A stretch of 64,000 bases of DNA from Siphonobacter curvatus. Lineage in GTDB: Bacteria; Bacteroidota; Bacteroidia; Cytophagales; Spirosomataceae. Every line of letters starts with the position of its first letter. The first letter of the stretch is position 1. The stretch spans positions 20,408 through 84,407 of the forward strand of contig NZ_PTRA01000010.1 in the NCBI RefSeq assembly GCF_002943425.1, in the 5' to 3' direction. This document shows positions 18,386-26,702 of the stretch, piece after piece. Made by a program: the position numbers and the translations under genes. The notes beneath the pieces are model-generated. The model saw only the letters and a program-made list of their open reading frames with translations. It searched no databases and was not told where the DNA came from.

Positions 18386-18979
18386 TTAGGGGTTATACCA
18401 GCGGCGCTGGTGGGTGAGGACAAGCCGGCTGCGGCTTTGCTGCCGGCCCAACCCTTGCGCGTCCAGCCAGAGCGCCCGATGGGTGGCCCGGAGCGAGCGC
18501 CACTCGGTGAGCAGCGCCTGTCTCCGCTGCCAGCGGGCCTGGTCGCTTAAGGTGTAGTGGGAGGCGGTAGCCAGGGCTTGCGCCTCCTGCATGAGCTGGT
18601 CCGCCTGCCTGCGCAGCTGTGCGTCCACCGCGCGCAGGTAAGCGGCCTGCCGCAAGGGCAAGCGGGGTTCAGCCGCCGGCGCGACCAGGGCACTAAGCGC
18701 GGGCACCGGCACCGCCGGATTAATCGCCGCTTGCCGCGCGTAGTGGTCCTGGTGCTGGGACTGGTCCCGCCCGCTGATCCGCCCCCAGAGGGAAAGTCCC
18801 TGCCGAGCTACGGCGTAGCCTTCCTGGAGTATTTGCCCATACGTCCGGACGGCTACGATTTGCTCGATGAGGTACTTTTTCTGGGTTTGCTTTTGCTGCA
18901 GCCATTCTTCCGGCAGTTGCCCAGCCGCGCCGGGCGCGACGGCCAGCAGCGTCGTTACGGCAAGGAGGATCCGTACCAT
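18386..18979 (-). CDS. TraI/TerB-like conjugation protein, second of three
   Basis: A 197-residue secreted helical protein. A signal peptide (VRILLAVTTLLAVAPGAAG) is followed by EEWLQQKQTQKKYLIEQIVAVRTYGQILQEGY, a segment conserved in exported proteins of Bacteroidota conjugation operons. The alanine/arginine-rich middle part is less conserved, and the protein ends RRWYNP. It overlaps the preceding traI by 25 bp and lies 4 bp before the next member. The role is unknown beyond likely export with the mating apparatus. Confidence 0.7.
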   Translation of the reverse strand: MVRILLAVTTLLAVAPGAAGQLPEEWLQQKQTQKKYLIEQIVAVRTYGQILQEGYAVARQGLSLWGRISGRDQSQHQDHYARQAAINPAVPVPALSALVAPAAEPRLPLRQAAYLRAVDAQLRRQADQLMQEAQALATASHYTLSDQARWQRRQALLTEWRSLRATHRALWLDAQGLGRQQSRSRLVLTHQRRWYNP

Positions 18980-19638
18980 CGGCGTAAGGCTTCGCGTTCC
19001 CGCTGGGAGTGCGCCCGCCCCAGCCGGATTTCCAGGTTCTGTTGATTAAAACGCAGCAGGTCTTCGTAGTTTTTCTCCACTGCATCAGCCGCCGCTTCAA
19101 TCAGCGCCAGGCGCTCGGCATCGGTCATGCGGGTGCGAAAGGATTCCACCACCAGTAACAGGCGCTGCATGTTTTCCCCGCTAGCTTGCAGAATGCCCCG
19201 GTACACCCGGTTCATATGCGCCCGCTCGTTCGGCGTGAAGGTGGGATCCTGCTGCAACTGCGTCCAGGTCCGCTGGTAGAGCGCTTCCAGGGCGTAGTAA
19301 CGCAGCGAAACCGCCCGAATCCGGTGAAAGAAGGCCAGGGTTTGTTTGACCCGAGCGAGTTCCTCAAAGTAATCCGCGTAGAGTTTGCGGTGCTGCTCGA
19401 GCCAGTCGGCAATTTGCTCGAGTTTGAGCTTGGCCATGGTATTCTCCAGCGCCTTCTGCGCATTTTGCAACCAGATGACCTTGTTCTGCTCCCGCTGAAT
19501 GACTAAATCCGCGGCTTTGATGACCTTGACGATGGCCTGCTTGATGATTTCGGCCAGGGGCAGAGCCGCCTGGACCGATGGGCGGGGACCCGCCAGGCAT
19601 AGGCCCAGCGTCAAGAGAAGTACACGTGCGGTTTTCAT
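18955..19638 (-). CDS. traI: Conjugal transfer protein TraI-like, first of three
   Basis: A 227-residue exported protein: a signal peptide (ARVLLLTLGLCLAGPRPSVQA), then IIKQAIVKVIKAADLVIQR, IWLQNAQKALENTMAKLKL and YADYFEELARVKQTLAFFHRI. This is the conserved core of the TraI proteins that follow traG in Bacteroidota elements. FTPNERAHMNRVYRGIL parallels a segment in the third copy. It ends RRWYGSSLP, and all three proteins end with a W-Y pair. Four bases overlap traG. It is helical, coiled-coil rich and probably periplasmic. Confidence 0.8.
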   Translation of the reverse strand: MKTARVLLLTLGLCLAGPRPSVQAALPLAEIIKQAIVKVIKAADLVIQREQNKVIWLQNAQKALENTMAKLKLEQIADWLEQHRKLYADYFEELARVKQTLAFFHRIRAVSLRYYALEALYQRTWTQLQQDPTFTPNERAHMNRVYRGILQASGENMQRLLLVVESFRTRMTDAERLALIEAAADAVEKNYEDLLRFNQQNLEIRLGRAHSQREREALRRWYGSSLP

Positions 19639-22115
19639 GGGCTTTCAAGGGTAGTAGAGTCACGCCGTTCCGCGGCTAACATCGCTAGGCCCTGCTGAAA
19701 GCTGCCGTAGCGCCGGGCGTAAGCCGTCACCTGCATTTTTTCGCGCTCCTCCGTCGTGTAGCACAAGTACTCGGTCGGCGATACCTGTACGCGGTAGACG
19801 TTGGACCACTCACTGCCCAGGCTAATGAACACTTCCTTGTAGGATTCGCCGGCAGCGCGGGCTTTGTTGAGGGACATGACCTGCGCCTTTTGCTTTTCGG
19901 TTAAGCCCAGCAGTTGCTGGAGTTGCTCCATCTTCGGGGCCTGTTTGAATTGGCCCAGAAGAATTTTACAATCCGCATTGGCCAGGATCGCTTGCTTGAC
20001 GATTGGACTTGAGATGATGTCATCAATTTCCTGGGTAACCACAATTGCCTCCCCAAAGGATTTGCGCACGGTTTTAAAGACGTAGCGAATGTATTCCCCC
20101 ATTCCTTCGCGGGCAATGGCCTTCCAGGCTTCCTCAATGAGCAGTATTTTCCGGACGCCCTGGAGTTCCAGCTTTTTCATAAAGACCTCCATAATCATCA
20201 GCGTGACCACGGGCAAAAGAATCCGGTGATCCTGAATCTGCGAGAGCTCGAAAATGATGAGCCGCTGCTCCACCAGATCCAATTGGGTTTCGGCGTTGAG
20301 CAGGTAGTCAAACTCCCCTCCTTGGTAAAAGGGCCGCAAGACGTAGAGCAGGTTGTCGAGATCAAACGCCTGGGTTTGTTGCACCGGATCGTTTTTCACC
20401 TGGCTGGCGTATTCGACAAACAAGTATTCGTAAAAACGATTAAAACAGGGAAATACGTCCGGATGCGCCGCCTGCCAACGGGCATAGCCCCGCAGCGCAC
20501 TCGATAGTCCAGTGTACTCACTCGGGGTTAACTCGGAATGCTGTTTTTTCCAAAGCGCCCCCAGCAATCCTTTCAGCAGTTCCATTTTTGCCGGTTCCCA
20601 GGGCTGGCCCGGCTCGCCGTAAAAGGGATTAAACGCCAGGGGCGCCTGGGAGGTATACGTAAAATAGTAGCCCTGTACCAGTTCACACAGCCCCGCATAG
20701 CTATGGCCAATATCGACTAACACAATGTGTGCCCCTTGCTCATAGTAACTGCGTACCAAGTGATTGGTAAAAAACGATTTGCCGCTCCCACTCGGGCCCA
20801 CAATAAACTTGTTTCGGTTGTCAATATGGCCCTGCTCCCGCGGCTCATCGCTCAGGTCTACGTGCAGCGGGTAGCCCGTCAGCCGCTCGCCCAAACGTAG
20901 GCCGACCGGACTCAGCGACGTGCGGGTACTGCGTTCGAGCATCAGCCAGCAAGCAACGGGCTCCAGCAGGGTTTGTACGGTTTCCTCCCGGGGAAGCTCG
21001 GCCGCATTGCCCGGCAGTCCCGCCCAGAACAGTTGCGCTTCGATCACGGTTTCTTCTTTGGCCACGGCCTCCAGCCGCTGAAAGGCGGCGACCACCTGGG
21101 GCTTGATGGCCTGTAATTCGGCCTCGGTAGGGGCCCAGCAAAGCACATTGATGTGGGCTTTGACCGGACGGCGGCCCTGGGCAAAGGCTTCGTCTAAAAA
21201 GGCCTGTACCGATGCATAGGTTCGTTGATTTTCCCGGGAATGCTGTGAAAGCGCCTGTAAACGAAGACGCTGCTGTTCCCAGCCCTGAAGCACCTGCGCA
21301 TCCGACTCCAGCACTAGGTATTGGTTGTAAATGTGGTTGCAGGGCAGCAGTTGGCCCAGTACACTACTTAAGCCCGTAGCCACGGGTGCCTTTTCCGACG
21401 AATAGGCTTCCAAGGGCCGGCTTACGCCACAAAGGGTGGGCCAACTGGCCGCCTCGGCTAGGGTATACACACAGGTAGCCTGACTACCCACGCGGAGTTT
21501 GGGCTTTAAGGTGACCTCCTTAATCTGCGGCGCATCCGAAGCCCCGGCTAGGTGCCAATACCGCTCCACGAGCCCTGGTCGATGGGCCGTAGACCAGTAG
21601 TCGTCCCGGGTCAACTTTCGCAAGCGCAGCCAACCACTTTGCTCCAATTCATGCCTAAACTGCTGTACGCTTTGCTCGAAAGCGCTTAGGGCTTCAGCAT
21701 CTAGGGTCTGCTGGGGCAGTAAAGAAGGTTTAAGCAAGGTATTCCAGAGCGAGGTGGCCGCTCGCCGCTGGCGGGGTTTACACGTGATATACAAATAACA
21801 CTCCTGGGCGAGATACGGCCGGCCGGCAAAGAAGCGATCACTGCTGCGGCTAAGAAAACTAGGCGTTTGGGTCGGGGCGGGCAGGGAAACCTGCTCCCTT
21901 ACAAACCAATCCTGCTTGTGTAGCAGGCAGCCGGCGGGAAGGCCTTTAATCGCTTTTACCCAGCTTTGGTGCAAAGTCTCATAATCCCTTGCATCCATTG
22001 AAAAGAGCTCGGGCAACTCCACTTGAAAGCCAAGGGTGACGTCCCCCTGTTTGGAAAGCAGCACATCCTCTTCAACATCCAATAAGGGATAGCATTCATT
22101 CAGGTCTTTTCTCAT
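19635..22115 (-). CDS. traG: TraG conjugation ATPase (VirB4-like)
   Basis: An 826-residue VirB4-family ATPase. The N-terminus (LLDVEEDVLLSKQGDVTLGFQVELPELF) and the Walker A FIVGPSGSGKSFFTNHL (about 436-452) are typical. HIVLVDIGHSY, LIIFELSQIQDHRILLPVV and ILLIEEAWKAIAREGM (Walker B) follow, then VRKSFGEAIVVTQEIDDIISS. It powers assembly of the mating channel at the inner membrane. Its 5' end overlaps traF by 20 bp and its 3' end overlaps traI by 4 bp, so expression is probably coupled. Length is normal for TraG. Confidence 0.94.
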   Translation of the reverse strand: MRKDLNECYPLLDVEEDVLLSKQGDVTLGFQVELPELFSMDARDYETLHQSWVKAIKGLPAGCLLHKQDWFVREQVSLPAPTQTPSFLSRSSDRFFAGRPYLAQECYLYITCKPRQRRAATSLWNTLLKPSLLPQQTLDAEALSAFEQSVQQFRHELEQSGWLRLRKLTRDDYWSTAHRPGLVERYWHLAGASDAPQIKEVTLKPKLRVGSQATCVYTLAEAASWPTLCGVSRPLEAYSSEKAPVATGLSSVLGQLLPCNHIYNQYLVLESDAQVLQGWEQQRLRLQALSQHSRENQRTYASVQAFLDEAFAQGRRPVKAHINVLCWAPTEAELQAIKPQVVAAFQRLEAVAKEETVIEAQLFWAGLPGNAAELPREETVQTLLEPVACWLMLERSTRTSLSPVGLRLGERLTGYPLHVDLSDEPREQGHIDNRNKFIVGPSGSGKSFFTNHLVRSYYEQGAHIVLVDIGHSYAGLCELVQGYYFTYTSQAPLAFNPFYGEPGQPWEPAKMELLKGLLGALWKKQHSELTPSEYTGLSSALRGYARWQAAHPDVFPCFNRFYEYLFVEYASQVKNDPVQQTQAFDLDNLLYVLRPFYQGGEFDYLLNAETQLDLVEQRLIIFELSQIQDHRILLPVVTLMIMEVFMKKLELQGVRKILLIEEAWKAIAREGMGEYIRYVFKTVRKSFGEAIVVTQEIDDIISSPIVKQAILANADCKILLGQFKQAPKMEQLQQLLGLTEKQKAQVMSLNKARAAGESYKEVFISLGSEWSNVYRVQVSPTEYLCYTTEEREKMQVTAYARRYGSFQQGLAMLAAERRDSTTLESP

Positions 22116-22431
22116 GGTTCATTGGCATGAATAGGGTACGGGAAGTCAGTGAAAGATGAGACGGCAGCTGGCGGCGGGCCCAGAATTTAAGCAAGCCCTG
22201 CGCCCCGTACCGCTGACTCCAGCGGTGCAGCAGGTAGGCCCAGCCGCCGCCCAGACCGCCTACCAGACTCACACACCCCAGAGCTGGCAGGCCCAGCGCG
22301 TAGAGCAGAACAAAGCTTAAAAACAGGCCGATCAGACTCAGCACCAGATAGAGCAGATACTGCGCTTTAAACCCATAAAGCTCAACGGGGCGATTTATGC
22401 CCTGATGCGTAGCGTAGGAACGGTTCGTCAT
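22096..22431 (-). CDS. traF: Conjugative transposon protein TraF (DUF4133)
   Basis: A 111-residue protein. MTNRSYATHQGINRPVELYGFKAQY-type sequence is the conserved start of DUF4133/TraF, followed by two close membrane segments (LLYLVLSLIGLFLSFVLLYA; LGCVSLVGGLGGGWAYL) and a basic tail. It corresponds to the VirB3-like inner-membrane subunit that works with the VirB4 ATPase, which it overlaps by 20 bp. It starts 18 bp after the true stop of traE. Confidence 0.88.
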   Translation of the reverse strand: MTNRSYATHQGINRPVELYGFKAQYLLYLVLSLIGLFLSFVLLYALGLPALGCVSLVGGLGGGWAYLLHRWSQRYGAQGLLKFWARRQLPSHLSLTSRTLFMPMNHEKRPE

Positions 22432-22449
22432 CGTCTATACCGGTATGAA

Positions 22450-24675
22450 CTATACGCCGAAAAACGATTTAATAACCGTAGCCACGACGACCAGAAAAAC
22501 GCAACTACCAAACCAGGCCGCAGCCACTTTGTTGGTGTCCTGATCACCGGAATTCCACTTTTGAATCGAGTAGGTAAGGGGAATCGCACCCCAAACCTCT
22601 CACAGAACCGTGCGTGAACGTCTCCGCTCACACGGCTCTTCTTATTCAGCCAACTGCCCGTTGCTTGCGATTACGCAGACTTGCAGTGGGTTTGACCCCA
22701 TAAGACCAGTGGGCAAACAAGTGGGGTTTGGTCAAACAGATGTCCCCCAGCCTATGAATAGCACGTGTCTTATGCTTTCTAAACCCTTTGAACTTATTGC
22801 GAATCCAACGAGACAACTTCATGTTTATGCGCATGAGCACTTCTTTCAGTACTCGTGGGTTGTACTTGCCATAGTAGTTGATCCACCCCTGAATGATAGG
22901 ATTGATCTTGTCTGCGATTTGCTCCAGGGTGAGATAGTTCCAGTAGTGCTGGTTCCAGTCCCTGATGGTGCTCCAGATTTTCGTCCTTGCCGTCTTACTG
23001 ATGGCCGGTGAGAAATTCAGGAATACTACGCCGTGCGCGTCGATAGACCTTCTGGGCTTGAAGGTGTAACCAAGGAAATCGAACTGGATCGTATCGTATT
23101 CGATGTCACGATGGTTCTTCTTACAGTACACAATCGTTGTCGCATTGAGTTCCAGCTTGCAATCCGCCAAACGCTGCTTAATCAGGCGTTGGATGAATTG
23201 GGCTTGTTTCAGACTTACACAGTGCACCAGGATCTCATCGGCGTACCGCTCGAATGAGAGGTTAGAATGATTTATTTTCATCCATTCGTCGAATACATAG
23301 TGCAAGAACAGGTTTGCCAGTATCGGCCCAAGGACCGAACCTTGTGGTACTCCTTTGGTTCTTTGCACGTGTCTCCCCGCGGCTAACCGGTAAGGAACCA
23401 TTAACCAACGTTTGATGTACAACATCGCCCACTGGCAGGTCACGTGCCTTTCGAGGGCTTTGATGAGAAGCGTATGGTCTATGTTATCGAAGAACTCCTT
23501 GAGGTCAAGGTCAACCACCCAATGAAACAGGTAAGCGCGATCTTTCGCTTTTCCCAGGGCCTGGTGTGCTGATTTGTTCTTCCGATACGCATAGGAATCT
23601 TCATGGAAGTGTGGTTCTATCTCAGGCTCTATGGTCATCACGACCACCATCTGAGCCACACGATCCTCAACCGTTGGAATCCCAAAAGGTATTTTACCAC
23701 CACCGGTTTTCGGTATTTCTACCCATTGTACCGGATCAGGCAGGTAACAGCCAGAACTCATGCGGTTCCAGATTTTATAGAGGTTGTCGCTGCGCTTTTG
23801 CTCAAAGTCCCGTATCGATGCAGCATCGATCCCCGCTGCGCCCTGATTGGCCTTTACCTGCTGGTAAGCTTCCCTGACAAGCTGTTGCTTAATTTCAAAT
23901 GGCTTTGCGTCTTTCATTTCAAATCCTCCTAATTCTTCATTAGTTGTTTGAATTAAATTCGCTGAATAAGTCAGTCCCTTCGCTCTACTTCCATTACAGA
24001 AGCTTCCACGCTACTACAGACTGATCTGTCCCTGTGCGGGGCATCGGTACGCTCATTCTTACAGGATCTCTGCTTGAATTTCTCCCTTAGCATCCCCACG
24101 ACAGGTTCCCGTGTTCCTTGTAAAAGCCTCTATGCAACTCGTGCCGTCTCTATACCGGATGCCGCCAAAGCAGTAAGCAGGTTTCCCTCTGGCTTATCCC
24201 GAACCAAGTTTTGGAGTTCGGTTTTGACATCGTCTTCTGTATTTCGGTACCTCCTCAACGGTTCACTTGTGTTCACCTTTTGCATAGTCACCTGCCGGAA
24301 TCTAGTCCGACTTTTCACGTATCGCTCACGACCAAAGCTCTTAACTAAAGCCGCATACGCTGGTTTGAAACCTCCTCCTGTAAGGCGGTTCCGAGGGGCC
24401 TACCCTCATCTTCTACAAAGCACCGGCGTTGTTGTTATTCAGGCAACAACACCGTTCACGGCACACAAAACTTTTACTGCGCCAATCAGCCCCAGAATGG
24501 CGCCTACGGCGTACATGAGTTGGGTACCGGAGTCAAAATACCCCCGGACCAGGGTATTGGCTTCTTCAATGCCGGAGTTGCCGTCTTGCGCATAGGTACG
24601 CAGGCTCAACAATAGACAGGCACTGAGGAGGGCAAAGGGCCGGGCCGCTTGCCGGGTCATCCACGTAGTTTTCAT
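22450..24675 (-). CDS. traE: TraE (DUF4134), split gene interrupted by a group II intron
   Basis: Exon 1 is 24675-24467 and exon 2 is 22564-22450. Exon 1 encodes a signal-like start (MKTTWMTRQAARPFALL) and DSGTQLMYAVGAILGLIGAVKV. Unspliced translation then runs into intron sequence and stops (residues LCAVNGVVA). Joining the exons gives VKV-FQKWNSGDQDTNKVAAAWFG and then CVFLVVVATVIKSFFGV and a stop: exactly 324 nt, 107 residues, the normal size and C-terminus of this VirB2-like, two-TM family. Codon phase is restored with no extra or missing base. Without splicing, TraE lacks its second half and conjugation would probably fail. Confidence 0.9.
22604..22637 (-). ncRNA. Group II intron domain V
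   Basis: A 34-nt hairpin read on the minus strand, beginning with the catalytic AGC triad (AGCCGTGTGAGCG), a GAGA-type tetraloop and the closing arm ACGCACGGTTCT. Length and end bases match bacterial group II domain V. Domain VI follows to 22565. Confidence 0.88.
22646..23917 (-). CDS. Group II intron-encoded reverse transcriptase/maturase
   Basis: A 423-residue protein with the RT blocks of group II intron proteins: GAAGIDAASI, a YLPDPVQWVEIPK segment, GIPTVEDRVAQM, DLDLKEFFDNIDH, GVPQGSVLGPILANLFLHY and FDFLGYTF. The maturase (X) region is GWINYYGKYNPRVL...RWIRNKFKGFRKHKTRAIHRLG, ending with KPHLFAHWSYG. No HNH endonuclease follows. The active-site box is YADE (Tyr225-Glu228) where nearly all active relatives have YADD. 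An AGGAGG Shine-Dalgarno stands 7 nt before the ATG. The protein would fold the intron RNA for splicing and copy it during retrohoming, though the D-to-E change may weaken copying. Confidence 0.92.
   Translation of the reverse strand: MKDAKPFEIKQQLVREAYQQVKANQGAAGIDAASIRDFEQKRSDNLYKIWNRMSSGCYLPDPVQWVEIPKTGGGKIPFGIPTVEDRVAQMVVVMTIEPEIEPHFHEDSYAYRKNKSAHQALGKAKDRAYLFHWVVDLDLKEFFDNIDHTLLIKALERHVTCQWAMLYIKRWLMVPYRLAAGRHVQRTKGVPQGSVLGPILANLFLHYVFDEWMKINHSNLSFERYADEILVHCVSLKQAQFIQRLIKQRLADCKLELNATTIVYCKKNHRDIEYDTIQFDFLGYTFKPRRSIDAHGVVFLNFSPAISKTARTKIWSTIRDWNQHYWNYLTLEQIADKINPIIQGWINYYGKYNPRVLKEVLMRINMKLSRWIRNKFKGFRKHKTRAIHRLGDICLTKPHLFAHWSYGVKPTASLRNRKQRAVG
23925..23930 (-). promoter_or_regulatory. 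Strong Shine-Dalgarno of the intron protein
   Basis: AGGAGG, 7 nt before the ATG of the RT/maturase. Such a perfect site is unusual among the genes of this window and suggests that the intron ORF brings its own initiation signal. Confidence 0.7.
24206..24212 (-). other. EBS1 of the group II intron
   Basis: AAAACTT on the minus strand, in a loop closed by CCGAAC and GTTCGG. It is complementary over seven bases to the last seven bases of traE exon 1 (24473-24467). Confidence 0.75.
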
Positions 24676-24717
24676 TGGAGAAAGGGATTAAGGTGAAAAA
24701 AAGAAAAACTCGTCGGC

Positions 24718-24762
24718 TTTAAAGGCACCCACCCCGTCAACCAGGGAGGCGGGGCCTTTAAA
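24718..24762 (-). terminator. Hairpin between orf139 and traE
   Basis: TTTAAAGGC and its exact complement form the base of a hairpin with further CCCCGCC/GGGGTGG pairing inside. On the minus strand it is followed within about 10 nt by GTTTTTCTTTTTTTTC. It could be a terminator or attenuator in front of the tra operon. Confidence 0.55.
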
Positions 24763-24768
24763 GGAGCT

Positions 24769-25188
24769 TTATCCGATCGCCTCCCAAAGGTTTGCTTGCT
24801 CGGTAGCATTGAGGGGGATAAAGCCCGTACGTTGGTAGGCTTCGTTAATGACTCCGTAGATGAAGCGCTGAAAGGGCTCGGACTTCAGTTCCGGATACCG
24901 CTGTAGCACTTGCTGCAGATAGGCAAAAAGAGCCTGTGGACTTTGCTCAGCCAGGGATGCCTGCTGCACCCCGTGGGTAATTTCACTGGTCAACATCACC
25001 AGGCTTTGCAGCCGGGCATCCAATTCCGGGGTTGGGGGCGCTAGCTCCGGGGATGGGGGCTGCGGGAATGACTGGTCCGATCGGGGACTAGGGCGTTTAA
25101 GTCCACCGGCATAGCGCCAAAACCACCAGCCATAATAGAGAATCAGGCCCCCACTCAGTGCTTGGGCATAGCTAGCCCAGGATATCAT
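24769..25188 (-). CDS. Membrane-anchored hypothetical protein upstream of traE
   Basis: A 139-residue protein beginning MISWASYAQALSGGLILYYG with one membrane segment, a proline-rich linker (QSFPQPPSPELAPPTPEL) and a helical C-terminal domain (LQSLVMLTSEITHGVQQA...RFIYGVINEAYQRTGFIPL). The frame is open upstream to 25281, but only the ATG at 25188 (or 25197) gives a normal N-terminal membrane anchor. I do not recognise the family. A small membrane protein at this place, before traE, is common in Bacteroidota tra operons, so a role in conjugation is likely but unproven. It is separated from traE by a terminator-like hairpin. Confidence 0.65.
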   Translation of the reverse strand: MISWASYAQALSGGLILYYGWWFWRYAGGLKRPSPRSDQSFPQPPSPELAPPTPELDARLQSLVMLTSEITHGVQQASLAEQSPQALFAYLQQVLQRYPELKSEPFQRFIYGVINEAYQRTGFIPLNATEQANLWEAIG

Positions 25189-25975
25189 TTTCAGCATAGG
25201 ACCTTGAAGTTGCTTTGGTTTCAAGTCATTTAAAAAGCTTGAAACAAAGCAAGGCAATAGCTGAAACGCTTGGGGATACAATTTTGCTGTATCTCTGCTG
25301 TATCTATTGATAATCAGACGATTATTTTTATTTCCAATAATAAAAGATACAAGTCTGAGCTAGTAAAAGTGGCTAGCAAAGAAGGCTCCCCTTACCAACA
25401 TGGACTTAATTTTTAAAAAAATTGATGAAGACACTTTCGGCGCATTTATCTTATCATTTGTCAGTTTAATCTTTAGAAAATGTCTTTTCAAAAAATTAAC
25501 TCTATTCACTATACGCACATATAATTATTTTTATTAATTTTATAGCATAAATCAGTACCAACCTACGTTTTAAGCTATTGCTCCAGCCCTTTGTTATCGG
25601 GACACGTCTTTTTTGACCCTAGCAAAAAGGAGCCGAACTAGTCAGCCGCTACTGACTAGTTTTTTTTAGGGTACTCTTTAAGGGAAGAAGCCCGGTTTTC
25701 TGAGGCGTCTTTGGCCGCCTGAGTAGTTTTGATTAAGCGTTTTTTAAAATTCAATGGTCCGTTGACCTAGCGTTAAATTTTAGGCTTTTAAACGATACAA
25801 GCGAAGGCTTCATTACTTACCTTTACCCTAGCCCCTGCGTTATCCCCTGACGCTGAGGATCATTCCTTTGGATTGCCGCCTCGCTGGGGCTTTCTATTAC
25901 TGCGTAGCGCTTTCTTACGTTTAGTCCCCTTTCGCTTGTTTCGAGTCTTTTCACCACCTACCGTCATGTATCCTT
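25189..25975. other. AT-rich intergenic region at the upstream end of the tra operon
   Basis: About 790 bp with no credible protein gene. The stretch around 25290-25560 is AT-rich and could hold the tra promoter. The region also contains the plus-strand terminator at 25636-25668. No integrase, att core or tRNA gene is seen, although an element boundary might be expected near here. Confidence 0.45.
25636..25668 (+). terminator. Strong plus-strand terminator with no upstream gene
   Basis: AACTAGTCAG and its exact complement enclose 6 nt and are followed by eight T's. No plus-strand protein gene lies upstream for 14 kb, so it may end a non-coding or antisense transcript starting near the tra promoter. 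Confidence 0.8.
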
Positions 25976-26362
25976 ATGCACACGTTTCCTTTGGTATTAA
26001 TTGTAGACGACGATGAAGATGATCAGGAATTCTTAAAGATTGTCGCTGAACAATCGGCGTTTCCCGGTCAACTACTCTTTGCTCAGGATGGCCGGCAGGC
26101 CTTGGAGCTGCTGGCCTCTCAACAGCCCGATCTGGTTATTTCCGACGTCAACATGCCCCGCATGAACGGATTGGAGCTCTTAGCGCACCTAAAGACATCT
26201 ACGCAGTGGCAACAAATCCCCTTTATTTTGCTCACAACGAATGGAAGCCAGGAAGCCAGCGAACGAGCTTACGCGCAGGGAGTTACTCAGTTTTTAAGTA
26301 AGCCCAGTTCGCAGACCGAACTCGCGCAACTCTGGAAGCAACTCACGCACGCCTACTGCTAA
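25976..26362 (+). CDS. Single-domain response regulator (CheY-like)
   Basis: A 128-residue stand-alone receiver domain. Acidic residues are seen in IVDDDEDD near the N-terminus, the phosphoacceptor aspartate in VISDVNMPRMNG, the conserved threonine in FILLTTNG and the lysine in FLSKPSS. There is no output domain. Such proteins pass phosphate between histidine kinases and partners in the cytoplasm; the DDDEDDQEF form is typical of the Rcp1-like group that serves hybrid or phytochrome kinases. No kinase is adjacent, so the partner is unknown. The gene stands alone. Confidence 0.9.
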   Translation: MHTFPLVLIVDDDEDDQEFLKIVAEQSAFPGQLLFAQDGRQALELLASQQPDLVISDVNMPRMNGLELLAHLKTSTQWQQIPFILLTTNGSQEASERAYAQGVTQFLSKPSSQTELAQLWKQLTHAYC

Positions 26363-26702
26363 GCACGAGCGGATTCAGCCCTTGCCAAGCATTTCCCTAA
26401 GCACCCCTTATGCTGAAAAGTAAGCCCCAAACTAGGGGCTTCTGGTGTAGTCTTAACGCCTGTACCCCAGAAAGTCGTTTGGTCCTTCTTTAGGCACAAA
26501 AGCCTCTTCTGAAGCAAAACTCCTGTATAGCGTAGCCGGACTCCTACCCTTTTATAAAAAAACGGTCCTGGCTTTAGTCCTGGTCTGAGGGCACCGTAAA
26601 AAAGCTACGCTAGCTGGGGCCCCTGGGGACTCCTCTGCCGGCTCGTTTACCGTAGGCATGCGGCGTAGAAGGACTTTCGGGGAAAACAAAGGACAGCGTC
26701 TT
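26363..26702. other. Intergenic region after the response regulator
   Basis: About 340 bp. A perfect hairpin (AAGCCCC and its complement, 26422-26441) lies 60 bp after the stop and may be a weak terminator without a U-run. I see nothing else here. Confidence 0.45.

Larger units (their letters stand above)
22565..24466 (-). mobile_element. Group II intron inserted in traE
   Basis: The intron is 1902 nt. Its 5' end reads GTGTGCC (consensus GTGYG) and its 3' end reads CTACTCGAT (ending AY). Between them lie a 5' ribozyme region of about 550 nt, an RT/maturase gene (23917-22646), a 34-nt domain V (22637-22604) and a domain VI. Domain VI has a bulged A opposite position 22571, six nucleotides before the 3' splice site. 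The last seven bases of exon 1 (AAGTTTT, IBS1) pair with AAAACTT at 24212-24206. That EBS1 lies in a loop closed by a CCGAAC/GTTCGG stem. All elements are on the traE strand, as needed for splicing. Confidence 0.93.

Noticed and set aside
22646..23917. Reverse transcriptase as a retron, DGR or defence-related RT
   Set aside because: Domain V, domain VI, EBS1-IBS1 pairing and in-frame exon joining show a group II intron; there is no retron ncRNA or template repeat.
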